This document shows positions 11,201 through 22,224 of a stretch of 64,000 bases of DNA, piece by piece (the stretch's first letter is position 1; every line of letters starts with the position of its first letter). Where the stretch lies: contig NC_091272.1 of NCBI RefSeq assembly GCF_042100115.1, forward strand, positions 1,240,001 to 1,304,000, given 5' to 3'. Origin of the DNA: Alternaria dauci (Eukaryota > Ascomycota > Dothideomycetes > Pleosporales > Pleosporaceae). The position numbers and the translations under genes were made by a program. The notes beneath the pieces were generated by a model. It saw only the letters and a program-made list of their open reading frames with translations. It ran no database searches and was not told where the DNA came from.

Positions 11201-13154
11201 ATTCTTCCTGAATGAAGGGAGAGGAAAATCAGAGGCTTGCGGACTCTGCAGACCAGCTGCATCGGGGCGAGACGGCACTTCCGCGGCGATTTGCATCAGT
11301 GATCTAACAGGGAGTGAACGTACTAAGTAAGTCGCTAAACGCAACCACGACTCATCCAAGGGGGCCTCCGCTCAAAGCTCGAGTCCTCAACATGAAAGGA
11401 GCTTCCCCATATGGCATGAAAACTGCCTAGCACTTAGTATGGGAGAAATGCCTGTCTGCGTGTTAGCATGAATCCTGCGGCAATCCTACGTGCGCCGATG
11501 AACCTACCGAAACTAAGCTGCGCTCAGACAACATGCTACCGCGTTTGGAACGGTCCCAACACAAAACCAGGGATACTTCCTTGGCGAACTGCGACCAGGC
11601 GGAGGTGAACTTACTGCAAAGTCCTGGATGCAACGGAGTGGGTACGGTTTGCAGGCGCTGACTGTCATGCGCGCACGAGATCCATAAGTGAGTGGCTTAG
11701 CGCTGGAGTAACGACAGCACAAAGCCCATGATTTGTCACAGTATTGACCAGCCTTCCCAGATGGCGATGCGAGCTTCTAATCCCTTTGCCGTGTTTTGCG
11801 AAGCCCTCAGTCAGCGCAGTGGTACACCGCGTTCAATAGCTGAGTAGTGTCTATACCGTTGCTACTGCACTCCACTCGCAATTTTGACGTAGGACAGGCG
11901 CTCTGGTAAACTTACCTGTTTTGTCTTGATGCTCGTGATCGTCCGGCCGGAAAGTCTGTTCGCTCCTACAATCCTTCCGCCGTGCTTTGATCAATTCGCC
12001 AATGTATAGGCGCATGTTCACGCGATATTGCATCCAGTTCCGGCGAATACAGTTCCATGGCGTGGCAGATTCTTCCGGTCCCTGGCTCCTACAATTCTAC
12101 GTCCAAGGTGCCACGAGCATTTCGCGTACATGGAATGCGTATGCGACGTGACCAAAAGGATGAACTGGCCGTTGGGTCGCCAAATCTTCCTGATACGAGT
12201 ATCATACTTGGCCTGCATGGCTTCATTGCGCATCATGCAACGGATCATGGCTGTGGTCAGAAAGTAATGAGTCACGACGTGCTTTTGGTTTCATATATCC
12301 ATGAAAGCTGAGCCCTCAAGGAGAGAGACACGTAGATGAGAAGTCTGTTTGGGATGGTTCTTCGATCTAATGGGTGGAAGCACTGCCACGTCTGTTATCT
12401 TTAATCAGGTTGCCAAATTCTTCGCTCATCCACACCAAGGCACCCTAGGCAGCAGGCAGTGAGCTGCACGGAAATTCTGATCCGTACATTCGACTCGAGT
12501 CGAGTGGGGCTGTACTGGCAGCTAGCCTGGAATGAACGAACCCGCCTGCGGGGACATATGCCGGGCGCTTATACATAGTTTTTAGATACCTGTTTGTTTA
12601 TAAGGCGATGTTATCTGATCGGCAGTCATGTGTCTGGGAATCCTCCGGAGTGGCAGCGATGCCATGGCTACCAATCAAGCCGAAAGTCTTGACGAGGCCC
12701 GGCCCGGTCATGTAAGACGTAATGACACTGTGTTGACGTAGATGCCGCTGATTTATTTGTCCGATAGGGCTCGATGGGGAAGGAGACAAGGAAAGAAGTT
12801 TGTGTAATTCGAGATGCCGACACGGTTGAGAGACGTCACTTCAGCGAGCGCGCTAGAGCTTAGTGTACCACGAATGGGCAGTCAGGGAAGCAACGATAGA
12901 GCACGACCATGTAAAGCATGTTCGAGAGAAGGAATTGCCAGTCTTGTGCACACTCATTCTGCTACACTCGAATGAAATACGATAGGAATGACACAGCCGC
13001 CGCCTTTTAGATTGCCTCACCGACTCCAACATACCATAATATCCATAGCCAAAAATTTCACCGGAAAAAAGGAGAGTGGTTCGAAGCTGCTAACTCTGCT
13101 AAGAAAGTGCAAAACTCGAACGGGGAGGAGTTGGAAGCAAGACGACTCATGAAA
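8205..13154. other. 5-kb gene-poor gap
   Basis: Nearly 5 kb with no convincing gene on either strand. The longest frame is 9764-10270 plus (168 codons), whose composition is not protein-like and which overlaps minus-strand frames of similar length. Base composition is close to that of the flanks by eye, with no strong AT-rich collapse. No long terminal repeats, terminal inverted repeats or transposase/reverse transcriptase motifs were recognised. It may hold non-coding RNA, decayed sequence or small multi-exon genes that I could not assemble. Confidence 0.4.
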
Positions 13155-13592
13155 CTAATTGGCATTGACAGCCGAGTCCTGACGACTCCCAACGCCTCGA
13201 TAGTGGCTTGCCGGCGGTGGTGATTGAGTTGTATTCGTATACCCAGTAAGAGATCGCAGCGCGATCTCAGCGCAATCTTCTTTTGCATTGGGGAGATAGG
13301 CACCATCGTACCAGAACCTCGCCTGAAAGTTATTCCCGTTGATAGTGACCATGGTCGACCAGGCTGTTCGACCTCCTAAGTTTGAGGTTAGTGAGACACT
13401 TGTTGAGTGATATGAAGTACTGCAGAGCTAGGCTTGACTTACCGCGACGATCTGAGAGGTCGGTGTAAGTTGGCTCCGGAAGGCCTCGTACAAGGCAATG
13501 GTCTGAGAAGCATGTCAGCGTGCGGTGAATCGATGACTGGGATGGATAGACAAACCTCGGAGACGTTGCGACCACGGTTCTTGGCTGGTCAT
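13155..13592 (-). CDS. Stand-alone dsRNA-binding-domain (DRBM) small protein
   Basis: Three exons are inferred: 13592-13556, 13502-13443 and 13375-13155, with introns of 53 nt (13555-13503, GTTTGT donor) and 67 nt (13442-13376, GTAAGT donor), giving 105 aa. Once spliced, one dsRBD-like unit fills residues 10-80. It has helix 1 RLRDHCLVRGLPEP, the turn TYTDLSDRRGGRTAW, strand VTINGNNF, strand ARFWYDGAY, and helix 2 NAKEDCAEIALRSL. The order alpha-beta-beta-beta-alpha and the A-K-E-D-x-A-E helix match fungal DRBM proteins. The last ~25 residues are a polar, Pro/Ser tail. No other domain is attached. Such proteins may bind structured RNA; partner and role are unknown. Confidence 0.7.
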
Positions 13593-15669
13593 GATGATAA
13601 TGTTTGTGTGTAATTGTTGAAAGAGTGTGATAGAAGACAATACGTGGACCGTAAGGGATGAAGATGGAGGGTTCAGAAGGGGGTGGATGCTCGATGCTTT
13701 GAGAAGGATAGCTACTTATAAACTGTGCGAGCTACGCAGAGCCTCACTCAGCAGCGGGAGAAGCAGATAGTTGTAGCAGTGAGTAACGAACACATGCAAC
13801 GATCCGTCTCGTCGGTCATGCTCTTCTTGCAAGTGACATGCGCATATCCTGCTAGAAGCCGTCTGCGAGGTGAGTTTCCGTGGCCAATGATGAGTTTTCC
13901 ACACCCGAGCCATTGGGTTGGAAGAACGCCTTCAAGAGCGGGCCGATGGGGCACGCAGTGACCCCAAACATGGCTGAAGCAATGCGCAGCCGACCATTGC
14001 ATACGAAGAGTCGGCGGCAGTATTCCGGCAGCTGCTGGTAGTGAGTACGGATAGGGCGCTTGCCAACACCCGCAATGGGAAGAGCTGCATGGAGAGCATG
14101 CAATTGAAAGCTGTGGTTTCTTCATGAGGGTGTTTTGGAACTCCAGCCCAAAAGCTCGTTTGACTCCACATGGCTGCAAGACATTACGGCTAGTGTGAAG
14201 CGATGCCAGGTCACTGTGCAGTAGTGTTCACAGGGTCCCTGCCTCTTCTTTGTTTTGGCGGCAATGATATCATACCAAAGTATGTTATTTGGCAAGTCAA
14301 ATTTCAGATATGCCAAACAATACAAGGGACATTTGTCAATTATGAAGCGGATGACTTGTATCAATAGTGCTGTTGACGGCATGAGGCGGACGATTGAGGT
14401 GTCTCCGCTCGCTAAATGCTTGAAGTGGCGAAAAGGCAAGAAGACCTATCATAGGGGTAACGAAGGCGGGTACCTGCCGGCCGTTTGCACGCCCTTGTAT
14501 GATGGTAATGCCACGACCCAAGGATGATCAACGGATAGTTTATCGTGAAGCGAAAGTCAAACTACATAAATATGGTTTCACAAACATATGGCTCAAGTTC
14601 CCGCGTGCTGCAGCCTTACGAGACGGCTAGTCGTGATTGGCTGCTTCGAGTATTGGTCCTCAACGCCGGTGAGGAATTCCTGCCATTAATAAGACGTCGG
14701 TAAATATTGACTGAGATTCTTGATCAATCCCATATTCGCGGAATGTGACGAGTTATGGATGAGCGGGATATATCCAGCGCGACCTACTGTTGCGGGCAAT
14801 CACTTGATTGTATGGTAATGAAACTTATCTCATTCTCTATTGCACGTGGTGCGCGCGAAAGTGCCACAAATCGTATGAATAACTTTGAGCAGATGTCGTG
14901 GTCAAAAGCGCTAGGACGGCGCAGAAAAGATGCAGACTTGAGGTTGAGCATGTTGCCAACGGCGGATCCTCGAGCCAGGTGCCGCGACGGCGCATGAAAC
15001 ACTGTAACCTGTCAGTACCATGCTCCCGGAAGTGTACGTTCAATGGACAAGCTCGGCTTCTCCTGAACTTGACGCGTAAGCAAACCTGAATCCGAGGAAA
15101 CCCTGCGGTCGAATGAACGTCGTTCAGACTCGCACAGCTTCATCTGGGAGCAGAAGCGTGCTGCAGTATACCCATGACAGTAACGAGAATATAAACCCTC
15201 ACGTATGGCAGATTGGGAACCAAAAGGTAAAGAGCAATGTGAGCTCAGGTCATTATTCGTTCCAAAAAATGTGGTATCGTAACTTCGATCCAAGTATGTA
15301 CCGATCCAAGAATGATAACGTGGCGATTCGTAAACCAAAAGGGGCAGTAATACGTGCATGTGCAGGACGTCCACGCCGATTGGTATCCTGTGTAACGATA
15401 AACAGCTCAACAAATGCAACAAACAAACAACGCTATGCATGCTGCAGACCAGAAGATCATGCACATGCTGGACACCAAGGTGTAAAAGAGAAACTGAGCA
15501 CCAACGGTGCAAAAACAGCAACTGCCTACAGGCAACCGTCCCAACAGAGTAGTTCTGACAGGTTGGTCGTACAAGATGGGGAAACATACTGCAACTTCCC
15601 GTTGCAGATAAAGCATGCGCTAACAGGGCGGACTTCCGCTGGCCAAACATGAGCCAAATATAGAAAACA
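13593..15669. other. intergenic, no gene supported
   Basis: Contains overlapping frames on both strands, the longest at 15755-15012 minus (247 codons), which is Cys/His/Leu-rich and looks like chance. No domain or splice-consistent gene was found. Confidence 0.4.
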
Positions 15670-17163
15670 CTAGACTGATGTGGGTACACGGCGTGCTGAC
15701 GAGGGTTGTCTCTTCGACAGATTGCCGTCTTGGTGTTTCCGGTTGAACATCTCATCGATGAGGCGCTTAGGACCGATGTATTCTAGGTTGGCCATCTTAA
15801 AGGAGGGGTTTCGAAGGAGTGGGATATGCATCATTGTGCTCTGTTTCGAATGGAACCGTCGCTTGATGCAGTCGTCCACGAGGGCCATGAGACCTGTCGC
15901 CATAACGACACTGCTCGTATAATTAGCTCACTGCCGCCTTGTACTGTTGGCTCGGTCGGTGTGTACTTACTCAGAGATGTCAGTGTCCGAGTACAGGATC
16001 TTCTCGTCCGTGATGCGCATATAACACGGTGGGATCCAGCCCCCGCGGGCGGCCTCCTCATGTGCCTCTTCACTCGTCAAACGTACGGGGCAGATGTGCG
16101 CTAGGGGTTCCTTGTCGTTGTCATCGCGGACAAGATAGTAGGAGACAGACTCGTGTTGTTCGCGGCCTTCCTTCTTGACGATGCGTTTCCAGGAATAGTT
16201 GTTGCCCCAGTACTCAAAGGCGTACTTTTTGTATGACTTGGCGCCGCGGCGCTTAACATCGAGATGCGCGTAATTCGAGAACTCGAGCTTGATGGTATTG
16301 GTGGGTATTAGGGCGCGACCTTTGGAATAGCCCACAGCTTTGGGGCGCCCCTCGGTCGGCATAACATCTTCGTCGTCGTTGTCATGAACACTGCCCTGTA
16401 CGGAGTCATAGCCGGAGTCGGCCCGCCTCAGACCAGCTGATGTTGAGGGGCGAGATTCGGATTTGACCAGACTAGCGAGGGCTGTGCTGGCGCGTTGCAG
16501 GACCGGTGGCATCTCTGCAGCGGGCTTCTGGTACTTGCGCGTCGAGTGGCAGACTTCGCGTCCGGACTCTCTGCAGTACCGGCGGAGGGAGAATTGACGG
16601 GTGCGGAGATCTTGCATGCGGAGGTGGAAGAGGGTGTAGTTCTGTTTCCGGTGGCCGCGTTCCTCAATTTGTGTATCCACGCGCAGATTCATGTTGCCGT
16701 CGATGGTGGAGTCGTCGTGGCGTATTGATAAGCGCTTGGATGTAGGGAAGAGCTCGCCAAAGTCGCGGGGTGTGGTAGGGATGGCATCGCAAGCCACAGG
16801 CTCGTGTCGGTACGTAGGCACATCGTAGTCGGGCATATCGTCGGCCTCATCGCCCAGGTCTTCTTCTGATGTCGAGGCATATGTGTCGACGGATGCGCGG
16901 GGTAGCGGCTGTGGATACTGGTCGACGTGGTGTTGCGGCACAAAGTAGTCTGGTTCCCGGCCGCGTCCTTGTACGCGGGGATGGCATGTTTCGCTGTGCC
17001 GCAGAGAAGGCCTGCGATCGCTGTATTCTGTGGGCGCTGTGTCGTAGGAACGGGCGCTATGGGCGCTGTGGTCGCTGTGGCCAGAGGCGGTGCTGTGGTC
17101 GCTGCGACCAGAAGCGGTGCTATTACTCGACTGATACTGCCTCCAATGTGTGGTGGGCGCCAT
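15670..17163 (-). CDS. Conserved-looking fungal protein of unknown function
   Basis: Two exons are inferred: 17163-15971 and 15910-15670, with an intron at 15970-15911 (GTAAGT donor, CAG acceptor), giving 477 aa. Residues 1-60 are Ser/His-rich with short repeats of the SDHS/ASGHSDHS type. The middle is acidic and disordered-looking. From about residue 290 the protein becomes compact and probably folded: NTIKLEFSNYAHLDV, KYAFEYWGNNYSWKR, SYYLVRDDND, GGWIPPCYMRITDEK. The second exon continues this unit (VVMATGLMALVDDCIKRRF), which supports the splice. The C-terminal pattern is reminiscent of tubby/LURP-like beta barrels, but that is weak. No signal peptide or TM segment is seen. The start codon abuts a CAT repeat. 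Confidence 0.65.
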
Positions 17164-17185
17164 GATGATGATGATGATGATGATG
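17161..17185. repeat. (ATG/CAT) trinucleotide repeat at a start codon
   Basis: Eight ATG units on the plus strand (17162-17185), which read as CAT repeats on the minus strand and run directly into the start codon of the 15670-17163 gene. Confidence 0.9.
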
Positions 17186-20100
17186 TAACGTGATGCTCTA
17201 TGGCAGTAGTGGGGATCGTGGGGATAGTGATATTAGATGGGGATGGATGGCAATGCCATGCAACGCAAACAAGCGTATAAGTAAGAGCGTGGTAAAAGCG
17301 TGAAGGTCAAGCGCACAAGTGAAGCAGGCGGCGCAGTGATCCGAGACAGCTCACGAAAGGGTGACCCAGCACGCGGCGGACCAAGGACAGACGGGGATTA
17401 ATAACACGGGCAGAGTTTGAGCTGCAGTGCAGTGCGAGTCGAGGCGCAGCGCATGGCGTGGGAGCGTGTAAATGGGCTGCCTGGGAGCTGCACGAGAGCG
17501 TCTCGCGGGGTTCGAGACGCCGGTTGATCTCTCGCAGAGTCCTCGATCACGGCCCACCAAGATGCCTGCATAGTGCTGCATCCCACACAACGCCCTTGGC
17601 CCATTGCAGCAAATCACCGGTACGACTGACCACATGACTTGTCTGCATCGGGCGATTTACCCAGAGCTGCGCGAATCACTGCCACTCGCTGACCCTCTCA
17701 ATGCACCACCCCAGGGCCTCGCCCAATGCTCACGGCAGCCTTCACGGCGTCACCAAAACAGCCCGACCTGCTCTCCTGTGCGCTGTGAGAATCGCAGCGC
17801 CTCCGTAAAGTGCTCACTCAGCGGGCACAATCAAGAGGCAAAAATTAGCCTTTGCAGCGACACGGCTGCATCGGCCAGGCATCCCATGCTCGACCCTCTC
17901 ACCCGATGCTGACATTTGGTTACTGCTCGGCACCGGGCGCCTACGGGACGCTCCCTGGTGGCTGATCATCCCACGTGAATCGCAAGCCGACGGACTTCTA
18001 GACGGACGGTTGGAAGGGCTGTCCCGGTCGTTGTCACCAGACGGTGGGAAGACTCTGCTGCCTTCCCGACCACCCCGACGTCATGTGCGCCAGCTAGTAC
18101 CTAGGTAGATCGTGCGCTGCGCATATCGGAACTGCACCTCGATGCGCATTGCGACAGAGGGGCATTTATCGTCGGGTGCTGAGCTGCAATGGCCGATTCA
18201 CCCCTCGATCCACAACTTATCGTCATGCTGCGCTGGCAGGGACCAGCCTATACGCAACCCGGCCGCTAGCCCTCTCCACTGTATTTCCAGGGACCAGAAT
18301 TGTCCACGGCTGATGAGCATGATCATCTGGAAGATCAACAACCTGCGAAAAGACGACTGTTGGCTGAAAGAAAAGCAAGCAGGATGGAGCTAATTGTTCA
18401 TGCACGCTAACATCTGGGGAAAAGAGCACGGCAACGTGTCATCGCTACATGACCGCGTACCGATCAAACAATTTGGCCTCGACATCCTGACAGTAAAACT
18501 ATATCTTCTTGCGTCACTCTACAGTGCCTTTTGCACCGAGAAAAGAAATTTGCTTCACTACCGATATTGGAGAGCCAATCAGAGCGAGTTACGTGTTGGC
18601 TTCGCACACCAGCCACGACAACAGTAACAACAACAACAGCGCAGAGCCCAAATAAATCGTGGCTGCCGGATGACGGAGGTTGGGAAACCATCCGATAGCA
18701 GTCGACATGTACGAGCTGGGCATATCGAAAATCCGGCGGTCATGCCGCTATCGTCCTCCGATACGCTCATTCCGTGTGCAATGATTCTGGAAGCCTGTTC
18801 CCCACTTCATCTCTCCACTTAGTTGACCATTCAAGTTGGGATACTGGCGAAGGATGTCCATCACTTGCATCCAAGGCTTCTAGACGTGGTCTATTTGCCC
18901 CGAAGAGGTGCTGACTGCGGATCTTAGTAAATGATGCCATCACCGAGGGCAGTGATTGCTGCATACTGACCAAACAGTTCGCGACGATTAGCTTGGGCAT
19001 ACCCCCGGCTTCCACTACTGAGCGGGCGGTGGTGTTACTCGATTCGAAGGACTCATGCCCTTCCCCACACTCTGCCTCGCATAGCATCGGTATGTCAGTG
19101 AGGCGATGCCATCCCACAGCCCATCGAAGCGAGCTCTCCCAGTACGCGCAGGGTAAGCGAGTACTCTAGGCATCCATGCCATGTATGAACAGGAGGACGT
19201 TGTGCGAGGCTGCCAAAGAATAGCTTCAGCTAAGCCCCAGGAGGACCTTCACGATGTTGCCTTGAGGTTTGTCGAGCCCCCAACCACGCCTCCGTAAACG
19301 AGGCGACACTATCGATGTCGGGAAACAGTCTTATCTGACTCAAGCACTACCAATTCAACTCCTCCGCGGTGCGCCTGTCAAACACTCAGCCCCTGGCTGA
19401 CTCTAGGATGACATGCGTCAACAAGATTCTGCCTTTATAGGTCGAGACTTGGTATATCGCCGATGAACTGCTACTCCCGCGTGCCCAACCCCCGTCATAA
19501 CGGGAAGGCTTGGCAAAGCCTGAATGAGCTAATAGTGTACCACACAATGCAGAGATTCATGTCTTTTCTCCTTCGTTGATATTTTTTGCATCGTGGTGTA
19601 GTCAAGTTATTGTGGCAAGAGCGCGTCGGTGGATAATGTTAAACCCCCACCAAAGTCGGAGAGGAGAGGAGATGACACTTCCTGCTACTCTTTACGATAT
19701 CATGTCTTTTGCTCCCGACTCGATTGCGGGCTAGTAGTGACACTCTCATGTACAAGATGTACTCATGCGACAGTATCTACCTTTGATTATGCCGTACTCT
19801 ATCTAGTAACGTAGTATAGAGTTGATAAGAACATTTCATATAGGTGCGTACCTTTGCTCACACACTAGCATCCATTCACGGAAGATATTCCTACATCCTG
19901 TAAATGAAGGTGAACATTGCCGACCTCAGGAGTTAACTTGATACTACTATCCCTACACCACCCAAACCAGAAAAGTTCAATTACAAGTTTCTATACCCGA
20001 GCGCTGAATGTGAGTTACGCGTGCGCCAGTTACCTCTTCGCAGCATGTGTTCTTGCTAGACGAGCGGGCGGAACCAGCCCACTAGCATGTGAAAGTGTGT

Positions 20101-20670
20101 ATCTGCAAGGTACAAATACTAAGCTAGTTGCGGAAAGCAGCCATCATGTCGGAATATTGAGCTTTGGTATTGTGATTCGTGCGCTTCCTCTTCTAGGTAG
20201 GTTGAGTCAATGCTAGTGTGATTTTGAGATTGGCATATAAAAGAGAACTGACTGTAGCTCTTGGATTCACTGAATCCTGGAGTTTGGGACCTAGGATCTG
20301 TAGCATTGTCACCACCGTTCTTGGAGCGCCATCAATCTCATGAGCACAATTCTGGTTGTAGTTTCACTACAACGCACTTTATTATCAAGTTAGTATCTTG
20401 CAACCGGATAGACTTGGACATTCATGAGGTACAGAACAAGCCATAGTTTGAAGCATATATATATATATTTGTGTGTATATATGTTGCGCACTGATCATTG
20501 CCATTTCCTAACTGTAGTACTATGACTGACCAAAAATGCCCATTGACCTCGTCTTATTGAGCCACGTTGTATGTCGTAATTCATTCACGCCGAGAGCTCT
20601 TCAGATAGCATCTCCAATAACACTCGTTGCGTTGAAGGTCACAAAGGAGAGACTCTTGTGGTGCAGCCGC
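17164..20670. other. 3.5-kb intergenic region
   Basis: Upstream region of the minus-strand unknown gene and downstream region of the cyclophilin gene. Only short frames without protein-like composition were found. A CAT repeat (17161-17185) and an AT-rich simple repeat (20454-20482) are the only structured elements noticed. Confidence 0.4.
20454..20482. repeat. AT/GT dinucleotide simple repeat
   Basis: Runs of (AT)n followed by TTGTGTGT and (AT)n again. It lies about 190 bases beyond the stop codon of the cyclophilin gene. Confidence 0.8.
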
Positions 20671-21391
20671 CTACAACTGTCCGGAGTTGGCGATGGTGAC
20701 GGTCTTTGAGGTGGCGCCGCTGGAGGAGCCGACCCTCTCGATGGCCTGGACGACGTCAAGACCCTCGACGACCTGGCCGAAAACGACGTGCTTGCCGTCC
20801 AACCAGGAGGTCTTGACGGTGCAGATGAAGAACTGGGAGCCGTTGGTGCCTGGGCCCGGGTTAGTACGCAATTATCGGAGGAGTGGGGAGGAGTGCAGAC
20901 GCACCAGGTCCGGCGTTAGCCATGGAGAGGATACCAGGGCCAGTGTGCCTCAGTTCGAAGTTCTCGTCCTCGAACTTCTCGCCGTAGATGCTCTCGCCAC
21001 CAGTGCCCTGAATTGTGTCAGCTTCTTGTACTCGTCATAGCAGTATAATGGTTTCGACGTACGTTGCCGCGGGTGAAGTCACCACCCTGGAGCATGAACT
21101 GGGGGATGACACGGTGGAAGCTGGAGCCCTTGTAGTGGAGGGGCTTGCCGGAGCGGCCAATGCCCTTCTCGCCGGTGCAGAGAACGCGGAAGTTCTCGGC
21201 AGTCTGTTTATCAAAGTCAGCGGCTGCTTCCTCTTCCCAAAGTCTCGAGCCGAAAAGAGCAGCGATGAAGACTCTGACAGCGGGGCACTCACCTTGGGGA
21301 CCTTGTCGGCGAAAAGCTCCATGACAATGCGGCCGGCGGGCGCACCACCAATGGTGACGTCGAAGAAGACCTTGGGGTTGGGGCTGGACAT
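20671..21391 (-). CDS. Cyclophilin-type peptidyl-prolyl cis-trans isomerase (CypA-like)
   Basis: Cytosolic/nuclear prolyl isomerase, the cyclosporin A target class. Four exons are inferred: 21391-21293, 21203-21063, 21007-20905, 20849-20671; introns 21292-21204, 21062-21008, 20904-20850; all junctions restore the family sequence, giving 173 aa. The start at 21391 opens [16 protein letters not shown]. Core motifs include [16 protein letters not shown] (catalytic Arg), [11 protein letters not shown] and [13 protein letters not shown] (the Trp linked to cyclosporin binding). The C-terminus is VTIANSGQL. No signal peptide or targeting leader is present, so the cytosolic form is expected. Length matches fungal CypA. 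Exon-rich structure in such a short gene is normal for ascomycete cyclophilins. Confidence 0.95.
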
Positions 21392-22224
21392 TGTGATGGA
21401 TATGGATTTGAGGTGTAGAGAAGAAGCTTTGGTGATGGAGTGTTGTTGATGGGAAGGATGAGGGGCAGCTTTAAAAGTAGGAGCGCAATAGAGGGGCAAT
21501 TGCCTAGCCACCTTTTATAGCCACCATAACTACTTCCGTAGAGCAATCACAGATGCAGCACAAGTGTGGGGCAGTCGGCCTGATTGGGCCTCTTGCTGTC
21601 GAGTTGTCGAGGCTGGAGCTGGCAAACGTCCGCGCCCGGGCCACTTTTGGAGGGGTAGTCGGAGGGGAAATTGCGCCATGGACGCGCGCTGTCAGGGCAG
21701 ACGTAACGATCGCCACTTCACAGACCGCCTTGTCGTGGAGCTTGCAAAATTCTTGACGCGGCTTACCCAGCTACTTAGGTACTTGCCATGGCCCGTCTCC
21801 GGAACGGAATTCCGTTGCCTGCCTCTGTTATGAAAGGGAACAGCTGAGAGGCGCGGAACACCGTGCACCGAGATAGCGCCCTCTGGTCGGCTCCTCATAG
21901 CGAATACGAGCTCTTCAGCCTCATGCGTAAAGTCCGACACGAAACATGAGATAAGACTCAGCTGCTGCCCTTATCCGTGATTGTGACTTGTGCTTCTTTC
22001 CTATCACCATTTTCCGGAGTCACAACGGCGAACGAGCAGCATATCGTGAACAATCAAATGCGGTGTAAAGAAAAAAGGCTGCGGATTATAGCTAGCCCAC
22101 AGGGCCATAAATTGACAGCTACATAAGAAAAAAATAAGGGAAAGTAGAAGAAAACGCTCATGAACGCCCAGCCTTGCAGCTATGCCCTCAGGTATAAACA
22201 ACACGAAAAACAAAGAAAAGCTAT
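21392..22224. other. intergenic between cyclophilin and P450
   Basis: 5' flank of the cyclophilin gene and 3' flank of the P450 gene. No coding frame is supported. An A-rich tract near 22125-22140 lies just past the P450 stop. Confidence 0.4.

Noticed and set aside
13058..13582. A second frame stays open through all three exons of the dsRBD gene (about 134 codons, beginning after a TGA)
   Set aside because: It has no upstream ATG in that frame and its product has no recognisable fold, whereas the other frame gives a complete dsRBD. Probably coincidence.
15012..15755. 247-codon minus-strand frame
   Set aside because: Cys/His/Leu-rich, no domain, and opposed by plus-strand frames of similar length; typical of chance frames in unique non-coding DNA.
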